64,000 nucleotides of DNA from Pseudoalteromonas viridis (GTDB lineage: Bacteria; Pseudomonadota; Gammaproteobacteria; Enterobacterales; Alteromonadaceae), in the NCBI RefSeq assembly GCF_017742995.1, contig NZ_CP072425.1:682001-746000 (forward strand), written 5' to 3'. The notes under the pieces were generated by a model. That model saw only the letters and a list, made by a program, of their open reading frames with translations. It did not search any database and was not told where the DNA came from. The first letter of the stretch is position 1, and each line of letters starts with the position of its first letter. Shown piece after piece: positions 36,979 through 46,660 of this stretch. The translations under genes were made by a program, and so were the position numbers.

Positions 36979-36992
36979 TGTGATAGATCACA
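36979..36992. promoter_or_regulatory. Palindrome TGTGAT-N2-ATCACA upstream of hpf
   Basis: This 14 bp dyad resembles a CRP half-site pair but with spacing 4 where the canonical site has 6 between TGTGA and TCACA. It lies about 100 bp before the hpf start and may bind a CRP/FNR-class or other dimeric regulator. Confidence 0.35.
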
Positions 36993-37050
36993 GTTGCTGA
37001 TCTATTGCCGATAAAACGTTCAAAGAAGGCGGTAGCAGGATGCCGGTTGT

Positions 37051-37083
37051 CCGGGCTGATTATAAGATCAGCCCGGCTTTTTA
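37051..37083 (+). terminator. Strong plus-strand terminator with no plus-strand gene before it
   Basis: CCGGGCTGAT / ATCAGCCCGG is a perfect 10 bp stem with a 6 nt loop and ends CTTTTTAA on the plus strand. On the minus strand there is no U-tract. The genes on both sides (hpf and the YjbH-family gene) are minus strand, so it may end a small plus-strand RNA. Confidence 0.6.
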
Positions 37084-37092
37084 ACGGTGGGA

Positions 37093-39228
37093 TTATTTAA
37101 AGGTCAGATACGCTTCGCGCAGTCTGGCAAGGTTGGCATACACATAACTGCCAGACAATCGGCCCTGGTTAAAGTAGGTGCGATCTAAGCTGATAGAAGT
37201 TTCAGGTGTATAGGCCTTCTTATACACTAACGCGTTATGCTCGTCGCTAATACGTGTGCTCACACCATGACGCCATGCCTGATTACCCTTAACCTGACCA
37301 TACTCAGATACAGCCATGTCTTTTCTTGGGGTCAGCGGAATACTGAAGGAAATACCAGCTACCTGCACGTCCGTGTCGTAGGCGTAGACTGACACATAGC
37401 TGTCACCAAACCAGAATTTGGTCTCTACTTTCATCCCTTTGTCGCGCTGCCAGAACTCCCCCCCGGACAGGTGGAATGAAATGTCTTCTTCAACCCAGTG
37501 ATACTGGTATCCCATAACATGATAGTCACGGTCACCATCAAAGTCTTCATAGTCAAAGAAGCCATATGTATTGTATAACTTATGACGCCCTGAAGGGCTT
37601 ACCCAGGCCGTTTCGTTAATAATGCCTTTGTAATCATAGTATTCTCGGAAAAAGCCCACCTGGGTTTGGTTATATAAGCCAAATGGCAAATCCAATGTTT
37701 GATAGAAAACGGCACGTTCCAGACCGTTTTGCTCACGGCGAGATTCAAACGTATCGCCAGGCTCGAAGTCTTCAGTGTCGGCAACCACGGTTTGTGCTGT
37801 GATGTTGATGCCCGCACCACGCCATACCGGGATTTCCAAATCCGCTCTTAGCGCTAATGAGAAGTCATACACACCCAGCTCCGTTGCATAGGTCGAACTC
37901 AATGCAGGGCCTAAGGTCAGACGTGGTTTAAAGTAGGGGCTATTAACCGTACCACCACCAATCCACGCAACGCCACCAGGCATATCCATCATCCCCTGGC
38001 GAATAACGACACCTGGCGAAGTCCCCTCAGTAATAAACTTTCGATAGCTGCTCACTTGCCCCGACAAAGATAGCAATGGTATATCATGTTTGCTCAGCTG
38101 AACTGTATAGCTTGCACTGTCATCGCTGATGTATTGTGCGACCCGGCCCAGTACAACCCCAATAGCATCCAGATCATTGCGGTTAAATACTGGGTTTTCG
38201 AACTTCACGACAACAACAGGTTCGCGATTCGCACCGACCTGAACGTTTTCGAATCCATCTGCAACCAGCGCTTGTTTAAGCGCACGGATCTCAGTGTTCA
38301 ATTCACTGATATTAACTTCCTGCGCTGAGCTTAGTTCGCCGCTTTGCGATTTGGAGATCACCTTTGCCGACTCAGACGCTTTAACTTCAAGTGATTGCAC
38401 CGGTTTTGCGCCTTGCTCTGATAAATGTGCCATTACAGCAGCATTATCGGGCGCGGGTTTTATTACCTGATAGTCTGTTCGGGATTGTTCAGATAATGGC
38501 ATAGAGAAATTAATACCATAATAGGTATCTTTATCGCTGTGGTCTGTGTTGCTGTAGAATCGACTTGTCAGCGTCAGCGTGCCAAGGTCAAACAACCAGG
38601 CTTTAGGTACTGTTACGCGAGCTGCTGCATTCAACGCTTCTGCATCATGCTCCACCTGTAGTGCAAACCACTCCAAAGGTTGCCATTCGATACCCGCAAA
38701 CACACCATCCATCAAGCCTATTCCGCTTTTACTGGTACTTATCCCAGTCGAAAAACGAAAATCCCGCCAGTCTTTAGAGGCCACCGCAAAATAAGATTCA
38801 TACTGATTCGCGGCTCCGCCAATGTCTTTCCCGCCAATGGCGAGAGCAAACCAGTCTTGGGGAATAAAAGGGATTTGATACTTCGCGTTGAAAGATAAAT
38901 CCCTCAACTGACTATCACCTAATACTCTGGCCCTAAACATATTATCATGCATAGTGTTAGCCGCAATTTGCCCGCTAACTTCTAGCCCTTGCCATAAACC
39001 CGCCGTAAAAATGTAGTTATGGCCGTCATTAAAGGCAGCTCCTTTATAATCAAGCTGGTTATTGTAGCCAATATCAATCTCGCCAGCGTCTAAGACTTGT
39101 GCAGAAGGAATATTCACCAAGCCAGTAAAACCGGTGAAGCTCTGGTAATGTTTGGGTGGTACTTGCGCAACAACGATGAAAGAGCAAGTCAATAAGCCAC
39201 TTGCTAAAATAGGAGTTAGTTTAGACAT
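37093..39228 (-). CDS. yjbH: YjbH-family outer-membrane beta-barrel protein
   Basis: The 711 residue exported protein has a signal peptide (about 1-22, cut near VVAQ), then the YjbH signature GFTGLVNIPSAQVLDAGEID and many alternating amphipathic strands. It fits the YjbH/GfcD barrel family (about 700 residues) that accompanies exopolysaccharide or group 4 capsule export. The C-terminus LTFK ends in a hydrophobic strand, though without the classic terminal Phe. It stands 232 bp after the polysaccharide locus on the same strand, but YjbE, F and G partners are not seen. Confidence 0.85.
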   Translation of the reverse strand: MSKLTPILASGLLTCSFIVVAQVPPKHYQSFTGFTGLVNIPSAQVLDAGEIDIGYNNQLDYKGAAFNDGHNYIFTAGLWQGLEVSGQIAANTMHDNMFRARVLGDSQLRDLSFNAKYQIPFIPQDWFALAIGGKDIGGAANQYESYFAVASKDWRDFRFSTGISTSKSGIGLMDGVFAGIEWQPLEWFALQVEHDAEALNAAARVTVPKAWLFDLGTLTLTSRFYSNTDHSDKDTYYGINFSMPLSEQSRTDYQVIKPAPDNAAVMAHLSEQGAKPVQSLEVKASESAKVISKSQSGELSSAQEVNISELNTEIRALKQALVADGFENVQVGANREPVVVVKFENPVFNRNDLDAIGVVLGRVAQYISDDSASYTVQLSKHDIPLLSLSGQVSSYRKFITEGTSPGVVIRQGMMDMPGGVAWIGGGTVNSPYFKPRLTLGPALSSTYATELGVYDFSLALRADLEIPVWRGAGINITAQTVVADTEDFEPGDTFESRREQNGLERAVFYQTLDLPFGLYNQTQVGFFREYYDYKGIINETAWVSPSGRHKLYNTYGFFDYEDFDGDRDYHVMGYQYHWVEEDISFHLSGGEFWQRDKGMKVETKFWFGDSYVSVYAYDTDVQVAGISFSIPLTPRKDMAVSEYGQVKGNQAWRHGVSTRISDEHNALVYKKAYTPETSISLDRTYFNQGRLSGSYVYANLARLREAYLTFK

Positions 39229-39460
39229 AGTCCCCTGCCAAGTTCAGATATTATAATAATTAAAATACAACCTACCAAATCATCACGGTGTTTTCGGTTG
39301 TGCATGAAATGTTCACTTGAGTCGAAATCAATACGTGCTTTCAACAGAGTGCACAGTAAATTCGAGTCGATGATGTTTCTGGCGTTACAAATTAACCCCT
39401 TATATCACAAACATCATACCGGCGAGATAACAGTGACAGCTCTCGCACCACTAAGCAGCC

Positions 39461-41410
39461 TTATTTTAGGTTAACAATATTTTTATTGGGTAAACTTTCA
39501 AGTTTCTGTCTGGCATTCCAAACCAGGTCACAGATGCCATCTGTGGGGTTAAAACCAGTAGGCGCCTCTAATAATAGCTGCCTAATAAACTCATGATTGA
39601 AGTCGTGACACGCTTTATCCAGGGAGCTTAAGATCTCTTCAAGCTCTCGCAACGGCAACATAGCTTCTTTCGCTGTCATGATCCTTTCATGCGAAGTGTG
39701 TTCAACATTTTCACCAATCAAAAGCTCTTCATAAAGCTTTTCACCCGGTCGCAGTCCAGTACATTTTATTTCTATATCTCCATGTGGATTGGCTTCACTC
39801 TTCACCTCTAGGCCCGATAAGTGGACCATTTTAGTCGCAAGATCTTTGATTCTTACAGACTCCCCCATATCCAGAACAAAGACATCACCCCCTCTTCCCA
39901 TTGCCCCTGCCTGTATAACCAACTGCGCAGCTTCAGGAATTGTCATAAAAAACCTGGTGATTTCTGGATGAGTAAGAGTGATTGGACCACCTTCCTTAAT
40001 TTGCCTGCGAAATAAAGGTACAACCGAACCGGAAGAGCCAAGTACATTACCAAATCGAACCATACAGAAGCGCGTGTTGTGCTGTCCTCTTTCCTTATTT
40101 TGAGCAAGGCCTTGTAAACAAAGCTCGGCCATGCGTTTCGTCGTTCCCATAACATTAGTCGGGCGAACAGCCTTATCAGTGCTGACCAAAACAAAAGTTT
40201 CTACTTTTGCATTGATAGCAGCCTTTGCTGAGTAATAGGTGCCAAAAACGTTGTTTCTTACCCCTTCAACCACATTGTGCTCTACGAGTGGCACATGCTT
40301 ATAGGCTGCAGCGTGATAAACAGTTTGCACACCAAAAGCCATCATACATGTCTCTAGACGATTAATATGCTGGACAGAGCCCATAATTGGTATCAGCTCA
40401 ATGCCCAACCCTTTAACTTTGATGATTTCACTCAACTCTTTTTCGATTGAATATAAAGCAAACTCAGTCAGCTCGAACAGTATCAGCTTAGATGGTGATT
40501 GTTTGATGATCTGACGGCAAAGCTCTGAGCCGATCGATCCACCTGCACCTGTAACCATTACCGACTTGCCTTTAATATTGGCGTCTAGTAACTCTTGCTT
40601 TGGCGATACAGGATCACGGCCTAATAAATCTTCAATCTCTACATCTTTAATTTCGTCTAATGTAGCTCGCCCCTCTAAAACATCAGTCATGCCAGGGATA
40701 GTCATAACTTCAACAGGTAAATTCTCTAATTGAGCCAGTATTTCTTTTCTTCTCGCCCTGCTTTCGCTAGGCATAGCCAGTAATACTTTTTTTACTCTTT
40801 TACGTTCGATTAAGGTATACAAGCCATCGAAAGCAATAACAGGGATACCTTGAAGTATGGCATCCTGCTTAGTATTGTCGTCATCAATAAAAGCTGACAC
40901 GTAGTATTCTTCACCAGCTCCAATCGCAGGAGCAAGTTGCCGACCAGCAGAGCCAGCTCCATAAATGACAACCGGCGTTTTATTAACTGTCGCTAGGCGG
41001 CCAACCATGGCTCGCACCATAATGCGAGAGCCTCCAACAGACAAAACCAAAAGCCAAGCATAAATGACAGGCATGGTACGTGGAATCGTGACATGAGTGA
41101 AAAAAGAAGCCATCACGAGTGCTACAGTGCTGACGATAGCACCAATCAAAATAGCCCCAATGGCATGTGCGCCGACGTACCGCAGCACGGCTCGATATAG
41201 TCCCAGATTGATAAACGCAAATAAACTAATCGGTAACACAATAGAAAGTAGCAGCCAATTTCCCACTTCAAAAAATGGAACTAAACTATCCAACCGAACG
41301 ACCAGCGCCAACCAAAAAGCACTAAAAACAAAAATTGAGTCAATAAATAAAGTGATCAGCCGCTTTTTTGAACGTGATACATTAAGAAGAGTATGGAGCC
41401 AACTATCCAC
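39461..41410 (-). CDS. wbpM: WbpM/FlaA1-type membrane UDP-GlcNAc 4,6-dehydratase
   Basis: The 649 residue product has four TM segments (about 30-125), a CoA-binding-like domain (about 140-265) and an SDR dehydratase domain (about 285-610) with GAGGSIGSELCRQI. In place of Tyr in the catalytic YxxxK it has Met (NVMGTTKRMAE), the WbpM hallmark. It makes the 4-keto-6-deoxy sugar that leads to UDP-QuiNAc or FucNAc. I choose the GTG at 41410 behind AAGGA over the TTG at 41431. Transposase remnants separate it from the rest of the locus. Confidence 0.93.
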   Translation of the reverse strand: MDSWLHTLLNVSRSKKRLITLFIDSIFVFSAFWLALVVRLDSLVPFFEVGNWLLLSIVLPISLFAFINLGLYRAVLRYVGAHAIGAILIGAIVSTVALVMASFFTHVTIPRTMPVIYAWLLVLSVGGSRIMVRAMVGRLATVNKTPVVIYGAGSAGRQLAPAIGAGEEYYVSAFIDDDNTKQDAILQGIPVIAFDGLYTLIERKRVKKVLLAMPSESRARRKEILAQLENLPVEVMTIPGMTDVLEGRATLDEIKDVEIEDLLGRDPVSPKQELLDANIKGKSVMVTGAGGSIGSELCRQIIKQSPSKLILFELTEFALYSIEKELSEIIKVKGLGIELIPIMGSVQHINRLETCMMAFGVQTVYHAAAYKHVPLVEHNVVEGVRNNVFGTYYSAKAAINAKVETFVLVSTDKAVRPTNVMGTTKRMAELCLQGLAQNKERGQHNTRFCMVRFGNVLGSSGSVVPLFRRQIKEGGPITLTHPEITRFFMTIPEAAQLVIQAGAMGRGGDVFVLDMGESVRIKDLATKMVHLSGLEVKSEANPHGDIEIKCTGLRPGEKLYEELLIGENVEHTSHERIMTAKEAMLPLRELEEILSSLDKACHDFNHEFIRQLLLEAPTGFNPTDGICDLVWNARQKLESLPNKNIVNLK

Positions 41411-41556
41411 TGTAAATCCTTGAGCTAACAAATTTCAATCACATAGACTAATGATTTAGTTATATGCCGTAAATATACACAACTTTTCAACAACTGTCAT
41501 TTCAGAATTATTAAATGAATTAGTTCCGACCAGACCCAGGGTGAGAGCATACTGCG

Positions 41557-41763
41557 TTAACGACCATTAACCGAAGATAAACTCTCCCCTGAATTCATCA
41601 CAAAGCTGACCCAAACGCACTTGCCACCTGTCGAATCTTTACGGCCTGTGTGCTGATTTACCAGATTGCGAACGACCCGCCTGAACAGCGCCATGTTATC
41701 CGCCGAAATCAGCTCACTGATCTGGCAAGCATCTTCCTTAAACACGCCATCCAATACCCAGTG
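41557..41763 (-). pseudogene. ISAs1-like transposase, C-terminal remnant
   Basis: Only the last about 65 residues remain, starting HWVLDGVFKEDACQ and continuing ISADNMALFRRVVRNLV. This matches the C-terminal part of ISAs1-family transposases, where the catalytic Glu region lies. No start or N-terminal part is present, and the tail is altered. It abuts the IS5-like remnant at about 41764, so two elements have been joined by deletion or insertion. Confidence 0.75.
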
Positions 41764-42208
41764 TTGCCCACAACAGCTTCTCTGAGGCTAGATGCCTTAA
41801 CCGTATAACTTTTATGTCAGAGAGCATTAACTCAACACCTTGCTCTCCGATTCGGCGCCGAAAACGCGACATCATGTAACTCCACCATACACGGCAACTC
41901 ATGGCTAGAAAACTGCACTCCGCAGAAGTACTCCCAATATGGGTTTTCGTACCAAGCTTCCACAACGAGCTCATTAGAGAGTTTATATTGATTTGCTTTA
42001 GATACTCTAATCCAGTCATGAGTCTGATAGGCTTTGCAGCAGCTCCATTATTTGCACTATAATGCTCACCAAATTCTACATCCAGACGCTGCCAGTCAAG
42101 CAACTCAGCTGAACGAGTTCACGCCTTGGGGAAATCAAGTCGATAAGCTCGATCTCAAATAATCGTTTTTGAGGGTGTTTTTGCGTTTATTTTTGCCTCA
42201 TTTTGCAA
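41764..42208 (-). pseudogene. IS5-family transposase, frameshifted N-terminal remnant
   Basis: Read through at least three frame changes, the minus strand gives RLFEIELIDLISPRRELVQL, then LLDWQRLDVEFGEHYSANNG, AKPIRLMTGLEYLKQ, YKLSNELVVEAWYENPYWEY and FCGVQFSSHELPC, the N-terminal domain of an IS5-type DDE transposase. An in-frame stop follows MRQK at the presumed start. The catalytic DDE part is missing. It is dead. Confidence 0.8.
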
Positions 42209-42298
42209 TATTTTAAGGTGTTTACGTTAAAAAGATGAAAAATAAAGGTAACCAGATCGCTTAACTCTTCAAATCGATCAGCAAGTTTAGTGTTTTTC

Positions 42299-42598
42299 AG
42301 TGATGACTACCTAGCGATCAACGACATAGACCATACTAAAACCCAAGCGATGCCTCCTCAGACTAATGGTATCTGCGAACGCTTCCACCAAACGATACTT
42401 CAAGAGTTTTATCAAGTGACATTTCGCAATGAATTATACAATTCTCTGAAAGAACTCCAAAAGGACTTGGACAACTGGATAAATTACTACAATAATGACC
42501 GAACCCATCAAGGTAAAAAATGCTGCGAAAGAACGCCGCTTGAAACATTATTAGATGGGAAACCGATCTGGATTGGAGAGAATTTGGCCCAAATCTAG
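42299..42598 (+). pseudogene. IS481-like transposase, C-terminal remnant
   Basis: About 100 residues remain: YLAINDIDHTKTQAMPPQTN, then GICERFHQTILQEFY with the catalytic Glu, the YNNDRTHQGK segment and RTPLETLLDGKPIW. This is the C-terminal third of an IS481-type rve integrase. The N-terminal HTH and the first two catalytic Asp are absent. Its natural stop is followed by the element's terminal repeat. It is on the opposite strand to the surrounding genes. Confidence 0.8.
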
Positions 42599-42600
42599 GC

Positions 42601-42634
42601 TGACAGTCACCGATTGAAAAACGGGTAACTGTCA
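42601..42634. repeat. Terminal inverted repeat/hairpin of the IS481-like remnant
   Basis: TGACAGT-C-ACC pairs with GGT-A-ACTGTCA (10 pairs with one mismatch) directly after the transposase stop. The outer end, read inward, is TGACAGTTACCCG, an IS481-type right end. It marks the element border. Confidence 0.55.
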
Positions 42635-42724
42635 GGTCAGTCTAAGCTCGTACTGATTACGTCAAAATTGCTTGGTACTTATACCGTCAGTATCCTTTGG
42701 TAAACACACTAATTCACTTAAAGC

Positions 42725-43279
42725 TTACTGCTTCTTAACTCTATCTCCAGCTCCCTTGCCGCCAACAGTCATGAATATGTATTTAAAGTAGTTACCAATA
42801 TTCATTGTTTCTATCATTTCCCTATCTGTTTTAGCTAACAACTCTGGTGTTGACATATCTATTTCATTGACTTGCGATAGCCCAGTAATTCCAGGGCGAA
42901 CATCAAATACCTTTTGTTTATCACGCTCTACAGTTAATTCTTCTTGATTAAACAAGCCCGGCCTCGGCCCCACCAAGCTCATTTCACCTTTTAAAACATT
43001 CCAAAGCTGTGGTAATTCATCTAATTTAGTTTTACGTAAAAAGCCACCCAAAGGCGTAATAGAAGCAGCACTAGCTAAATGACTTGCAACAGAAGCAGTT
43101 TCAACCTTCATTGTTCTAAACTTTACCAAAGTAAAAGGCTTTTTGTTACGACCTACTCTTTGCTGAGTAAATATTGGCGAACCAGTATCAAAAAGCCCAA
43201 TAATAAAAATTAGGACTAAAAAAGGAAATGTTACAATCAAGCCAAATAAGGCTAATAAAAAATCTAGTAATCTAATCAT
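42725..43279 (-). CDS. PglC-type phosphoglycosyl transferase (initiating sugar transferase)
   Basis: The 184 residue product is a small monotopic phosphoglycosyl transferase: one re-entrant hydrophobic helix (about 3-28), then [39 protein letters not shown] and SLVGPRPG with the catalytic Asp-Glu pair in KLDEL. It moves a sugar phosphate from UDP-sugar to undecaprenyl phosphate, starting the repeat unit. The ending [11 protein letters not shown] is typical. It lies 11 bp after the SDR gene at 43291, its likely substrate supplier. Confidence 0.92.
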   Translation of the reverse strand: MIRLLDFLLALFGLIVTFPFLVLIFIIGLFDTGSPIFTQQRVGRNKKPFTLVKFRTMKVETASVASHLASAASITPLGGFLRKTKLDELPQLWNVLKGEMSLVGPRPGLFNQEELTVERDKQKVFDVRPGITGLSQVNEIDMSTPELLAKTDREMIETMNIGNYFKYIFMTVGGKGAGDRVKKQ

Positions 43280-43290
43280 TTAAAGTTCCA

Positions 43291-44229
43291 TTACGCCCGA
43301 TTAGCCGACAATTTAAACCCGTCTTCAACAGAATAAGGTGGCTGCCAATTCAACGTTTTCTTTGTATGCTCAATATCTACTTGCAAAGACCCTACGAGCC
43401 TATCAACAACACTTTGCTTACCAAAAACCTTTCCTGCCAAATTAAAGCAACAAACAGGTATAGGGAGTGACAAGTTAGCTTTACCTTGTACTTTTGCCAT
43501 CAATGCAACCATTTCAGCAGTAGATAAGTCATTATCGTCGCTTACTAAAAACGTCTGATTCGCAGCAGATGGATGTCCAATACAAACCTTGATAAGGTCA
43601 ACAAGATTATAAACAGATACTAAGCTTCGTTTATTTTTACTAATACTTCTAAAAGGTAGCGGTAAACCTTTACCTACTAACTTCATGAGTGATTCAAAGT
43701 TTGCTTTTACTCCTTCACCATATACAAGTGGTGGTCGAATAATAACTATTTCCATACCCGTTTTTTTACCTAATGCCATAAGTTCCATTTCAGCTTCAGC
43801 TTTAGAAATCCCGTAAGGATCTTCCGGTTTTGGTTTATCTGAATAACAAAAAGGTTTTGAAGCAGAAGTACTTTCACCATTTACTTTAACCGAACTCAAA
43901 AAAATAAACCGCTTTACCCCAGCCTTTACTGCTTGCTTTGCTAAATTTAGAGTACCATTTGTATTTACAGCTCGAAATTCTTCAAGAGGATTCACAAAAG
44001 TATCATCCATAATATGTACACGCGCAGCGATATGAATAACAACTTCAACCCCACCCAATATGCTAGAATAGTCGGTGATCGAATCAATATTCGCTTTTAA
44101 ATGTTTATAACCACTTGTCACTTCAGAACGCCCTAAAAGCCTTAGATCGTTAACCTCCTTCAGAATAGTTAACAAATGACCACCGACAAAACCAGAATAA
44201 CCTGTAACTAATAGATTTTTTATGGACAT
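43291..44229 (-). CDS. NAD(P)-dependent SDR, likely UDP-4-keto sugar reductase (WbpV/WreQ-like)
   Basis: The 312 residue extended SDR has the nucleotide motif VTGYSGFVGGHLL, the Ser in FLSSVKVNGE and YGISKAEAE (catalytic YxxxK). Genes of this type next to a PglC-like transferase and a WbpM dehydratase reduce the 4-keto intermediate to UDP-D-QuiNAc or FucNAc. Which epimer is made cannot be read from sequence. It is AT-richer than the core genes. A 4-epimerase is the alternative. Confidence 0.8.
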   Translation of the reverse strand: MSIKNLLVTGYSGFVGGHLLTILKEVNDLRLLGRSEVTSGYKHLKANIDSITDYSSILGGVEVVIHIAARVHIMDDTFVNPLEEFRAVNTNGTLNLAKQAVKAGVKRFIFLSSVKVNGESTSASKPFCYSDKPKPEDPYGISKAEAEMELMALGKKTGMEIVIIRPPLVYGEGVKANFESLMKLVGKGLPLPFRSISKNKRSLVSVYNLVDLIKVCIGHPSAANQTFLVSDDNDLSTAEMVALMAKVQGKANLSLPIPVCCFNLAGKVFGKQSVVDRLVGSLQVDIEHTKKTLNWQPPYSVEDGFKLSANRA

Positions 44230-44332
44230 AACAAAGCCTCTAGCATGTAAACACCTATATATAACAACAAATTATAATGACACATCAAATCAATTAAAAT
44301 TGATAAAATATAGAAACCAAAGATTTGAAGAA

Positions 44333-45454
44333 TTAAATTTCATCATAAAAAGACTTTAATTTACTATAATAGTAGCTTCTTTCATACTTACTTAATACAT
44401 TACACCTTGCGTTATGGCTATATTTTTGATATTCCATGTCACTAAGAGATAATGATTGACGAAAAGCCTCCAATAAACTATCAACAGAGTTAGGCTCAAC
44501 AATCCAACCATTATAATATTTACTAATCACCTCATTTGATCCTGGAACATCTGTAACAATACAAGGTAATCCCATTGCTCCCGCCTGTAATAAAACATTT
44601 GGAAAACCTTCCCTGTAACTAGGTAATACAAGATAATCTGAAAACTGCATATACGCCCTTACATCCTTTTGAAATCCAAGATAAATTATATTCTCCTCAT
44701 TTTTAATTGTATCCATTATGTTTTTTTCAACAGGCAATGTAGAATCCTCAGCTCCTACCATTACTAATAAGTTCGATTTTTCAAGATGAACAAAAGCCTT
44801 AACCAGCTCATTAATTCCTTTATCTTTATTAAGTCTTCCAACATATATATAAACTTTCCCATGAGGCTTAACAAATGATTTATCCTCAAGGGCATTGCTC
44901 GAAGAAAAGTACTCACAGTCCACACCGGCGACGTTACCGTTACCAATAATTCTAAACTTATTAGATGAGATTCCAGAACTCTCTAACTGGCCCCATACAC
45001 CTCGACCTTCACATACAATATGTGTATTTAGAGATACAACTAACCTATCAAAAAACTTTAAAACTTGCTTTTTTACACCTTTTGCTGTTGGAAATATCAA
45101 GCCTGTAAAAGTATGCACTCTAGAATTTATACGAGTAATAAATGATGCAATTGCACTTACTAAGCCAGCTTTAGGTGTAAAAGAATGGACTATATCTGGT
45201 TTCTCTGCTCGGAGATATCGTGAAAGCTTATAGATTGCTATTACATCTTTCAATGGTGAGATACCTCTATGCATATCTACACAAAAGTATTTTACCCCTT
45301 CTTTTTCTGCAATTTCGCTAAGACTTGACATATGATCAATTTTAGAGCTAATTAAAGTAATATCATAGAATTTACTTAGAAATTTGGCTTGGCCAGAAAA
45401 TATAGTAATAAAAACTTCAGGTACAGTTGTAATTAGAAATATCTTTTTCTTCAT
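44333..45454 (-). CDS. Glycosyltransferase, GT4-like (GT-B)
   Basis: The 373 residue product has an N-terminal GT4 half (KKIFLITTVPEVF start; the AEKPDIVHSFTPKAGLVSAI segment) and a C-terminal half with YVGRLNKDKGINELVKAF, then PSYREGFPNVLLQAGAMGLP with the E-x7-E motif that binds the donor nucleotide. It resembles WbpT/WcaL-type N-acetyl-amino-sugar transferases. It sits in the AT-rich segment, 4 bp after the polymerase gene. The donor is unknown. Confidence 0.9.
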   Translation of the reverse strand: MKKKIFLITTVPEVFITIFSGQAKFLSKFYDITLISSKIDHMSSLSEIAEKEGVKYFCVDMHRGISPLKDVIAIYKLSRYLRAEKPDIVHSFTPKAGLVSAIASFITRINSRVHTFTGLIFPTAKGVKKQVLKFFDRLVVSLNTHIVCEGRGVWGQLESSGISSNKFRIIGNGNVAGVDCEYFSSSNALEDKSFVKPHGKVYIYVGRLNKDKGINELVKAFVHLEKSNLLVMVGAEDSTLPVEKNIMDTIKNEENIIYLGFQKDVRAYMQFSDYLVLPSYREGFPNVLLQAGAMGLPCIVTDVPGSNEVISKYYNGWIVEPNSVDSLLEAFRQSLSLSDMEYQKYSHNARCNVLSKYERSYYYSKLKSFYDEI

Positions 45455-45458
45455 TGGG

Positions 45459-46586
45459 CTAAACTTTTCCTTTCTCAGTTATACGGATGAAAACTAAAGC
45501 GGTAGCTATAGCTAAACAAATCCAAAATATAGGTGTCCTTAAACCATATGTACTAATACCAAAGAAAAAAGGAGCAAAGAGATAAAACCTTTCATAATGG
45601 TTACAAAGTGAAAAAACTTTATAAACAAAAACAGAAAACAGCAAAAAACCAATGAACCCATAGTAAAATAATATTGCAACCCAAGATGAGTGTATTTCAA
45701 CAGTACTGCCAAATCGATTCTCTAACCCTTTACCTGAACCAAAAATTAAATATTCAGGGTATTCAAGTGGTCTATAGTACCCCCTTTTCTTTGCTTGATA
45801 CTCGACATTTATGCCTTCTAACCGGTCTTCATATTGTGATTGCTCCCGAATTGTAGTTGAGTTAACCCCAAAGTTTAAAGTAGTAAATATAAGAGCGATG
45901 CTAACACATAATAATACAATCACAGTTTTAGAAATTACGCTTCCTGAAAACAAGACATCTTTAAATTGAAAGAGCAAACCACACAATATTAACAAAACCC
46001 CTAGCAAACCTGATCTAGACTGCGTTTCATAAACAATATATACACCTATAGCAACAGATATAAGATTGATAAAAAAGCTTTTTGAAGAAAAAGCAATTAT
46101 AACTAAAATGCACACAACCCAATATGCCAGTTGATTAGGATCGTTGTGAAAGCCATTATACCTAGAACCAAAATCAAATCTACCTATATCTAGCGCAGCC
46201 AAAAAGAACATTATTAGCAATATAGAAAAGCTAACTATCAACAAATATTTTCTAGAACCAAACCAATAAAAATACATTAACACAAACGTGTAAATAAGAA
46301 AGTTAAAGATATAAAAAACACTATCCAATAAAAATGAAAACTCATTCCAGATCAACGAGTAAACAACATTCACCATAAGTATGTACAAACAAAAAAACAG
46401 TAAATATTTAACTACACCATTAATCAAATCGTTAGATTTAAATGAGCCTAGCTTTATATAAAACACAAAAAAAGTAAAACAAAAAAGTAACAATGAAAAA
46501 TGACTAGGTTGAGGTAACCCACTTGGAAATATATAAAATGGAGACAATAACACCCCAACACAAAAAAACATTAAAACTAAATTCAT
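45459..46586 (-). CDS. wzy: O-antigen/EPS polymerase, Wzy-like
   Basis: The 375 residue product is almost entirely hydrophobic with about 10-11 TM segments and one larger polar loop (about 225-270, including EGINVEYQAKKRGYYRP). This topology and its position among glycosyltransferases are typical of Wzy. Direct sequence motifs are weak, as usual for the family; QSRSGLLGVLLILCGLLF fits the O-antigen ligase/polymerase domain. The gene is very AT-rich. WaaL ligase is the alternative, less likely here. Confidence 0.8.
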   Translation of the reverse strand: MNLVLMFFCVGVLLSPFYIFPSGLPQPSHFSLLLFCFTFFVFYIKLGSFKSNDLINGVVKYLLFFCLYILMVNVVYSLIWNEFSFLLDSVFYIFNFLIYTFVLMYFYWFGSRKYLLIVSFSILLIMFFLAALDIGRFDFGSRYNGFHNDPNQLAYWVVCILVIIAFSSKSFFINLISVAIGVYIVYETQSRSGLLGVLLILCGLLFQFKDVLFSGSVISKTVIVLLCVSIALIFTTLNFGVNSTTIREQSQYEDRLEGINVEYQAKKRGYYRPLEYPEYLIFGSGKGLENRFGSTVEIHSSWVAILFYYGFIGFLLFSVFVYKVFSLCNHYERFYLFAPFFFGISTYGLRTPIFWICLAIATALVFIRITEKGKV

Positions 46587-46660
46587 ATCAACAAATCACT
46601 ATTACTTATAACTAAATCTTGTAAAACGATTTAGGCAATAAAAAGAATTCAAGCTTAAGA

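Noticed and set aside
36979..36992. Canonical CRP site
   Set aside because: The half-sites are spaced 4 bp where CRP needs 6; kept only as an unassigned dyad.
37028..37040. ops-like GGCGGTAG element for RfaH
   Set aside because: It lies on the plus strand, opposite to all polysaccharide genes, and the rest of the ops/JUMPStart sequence is absent.
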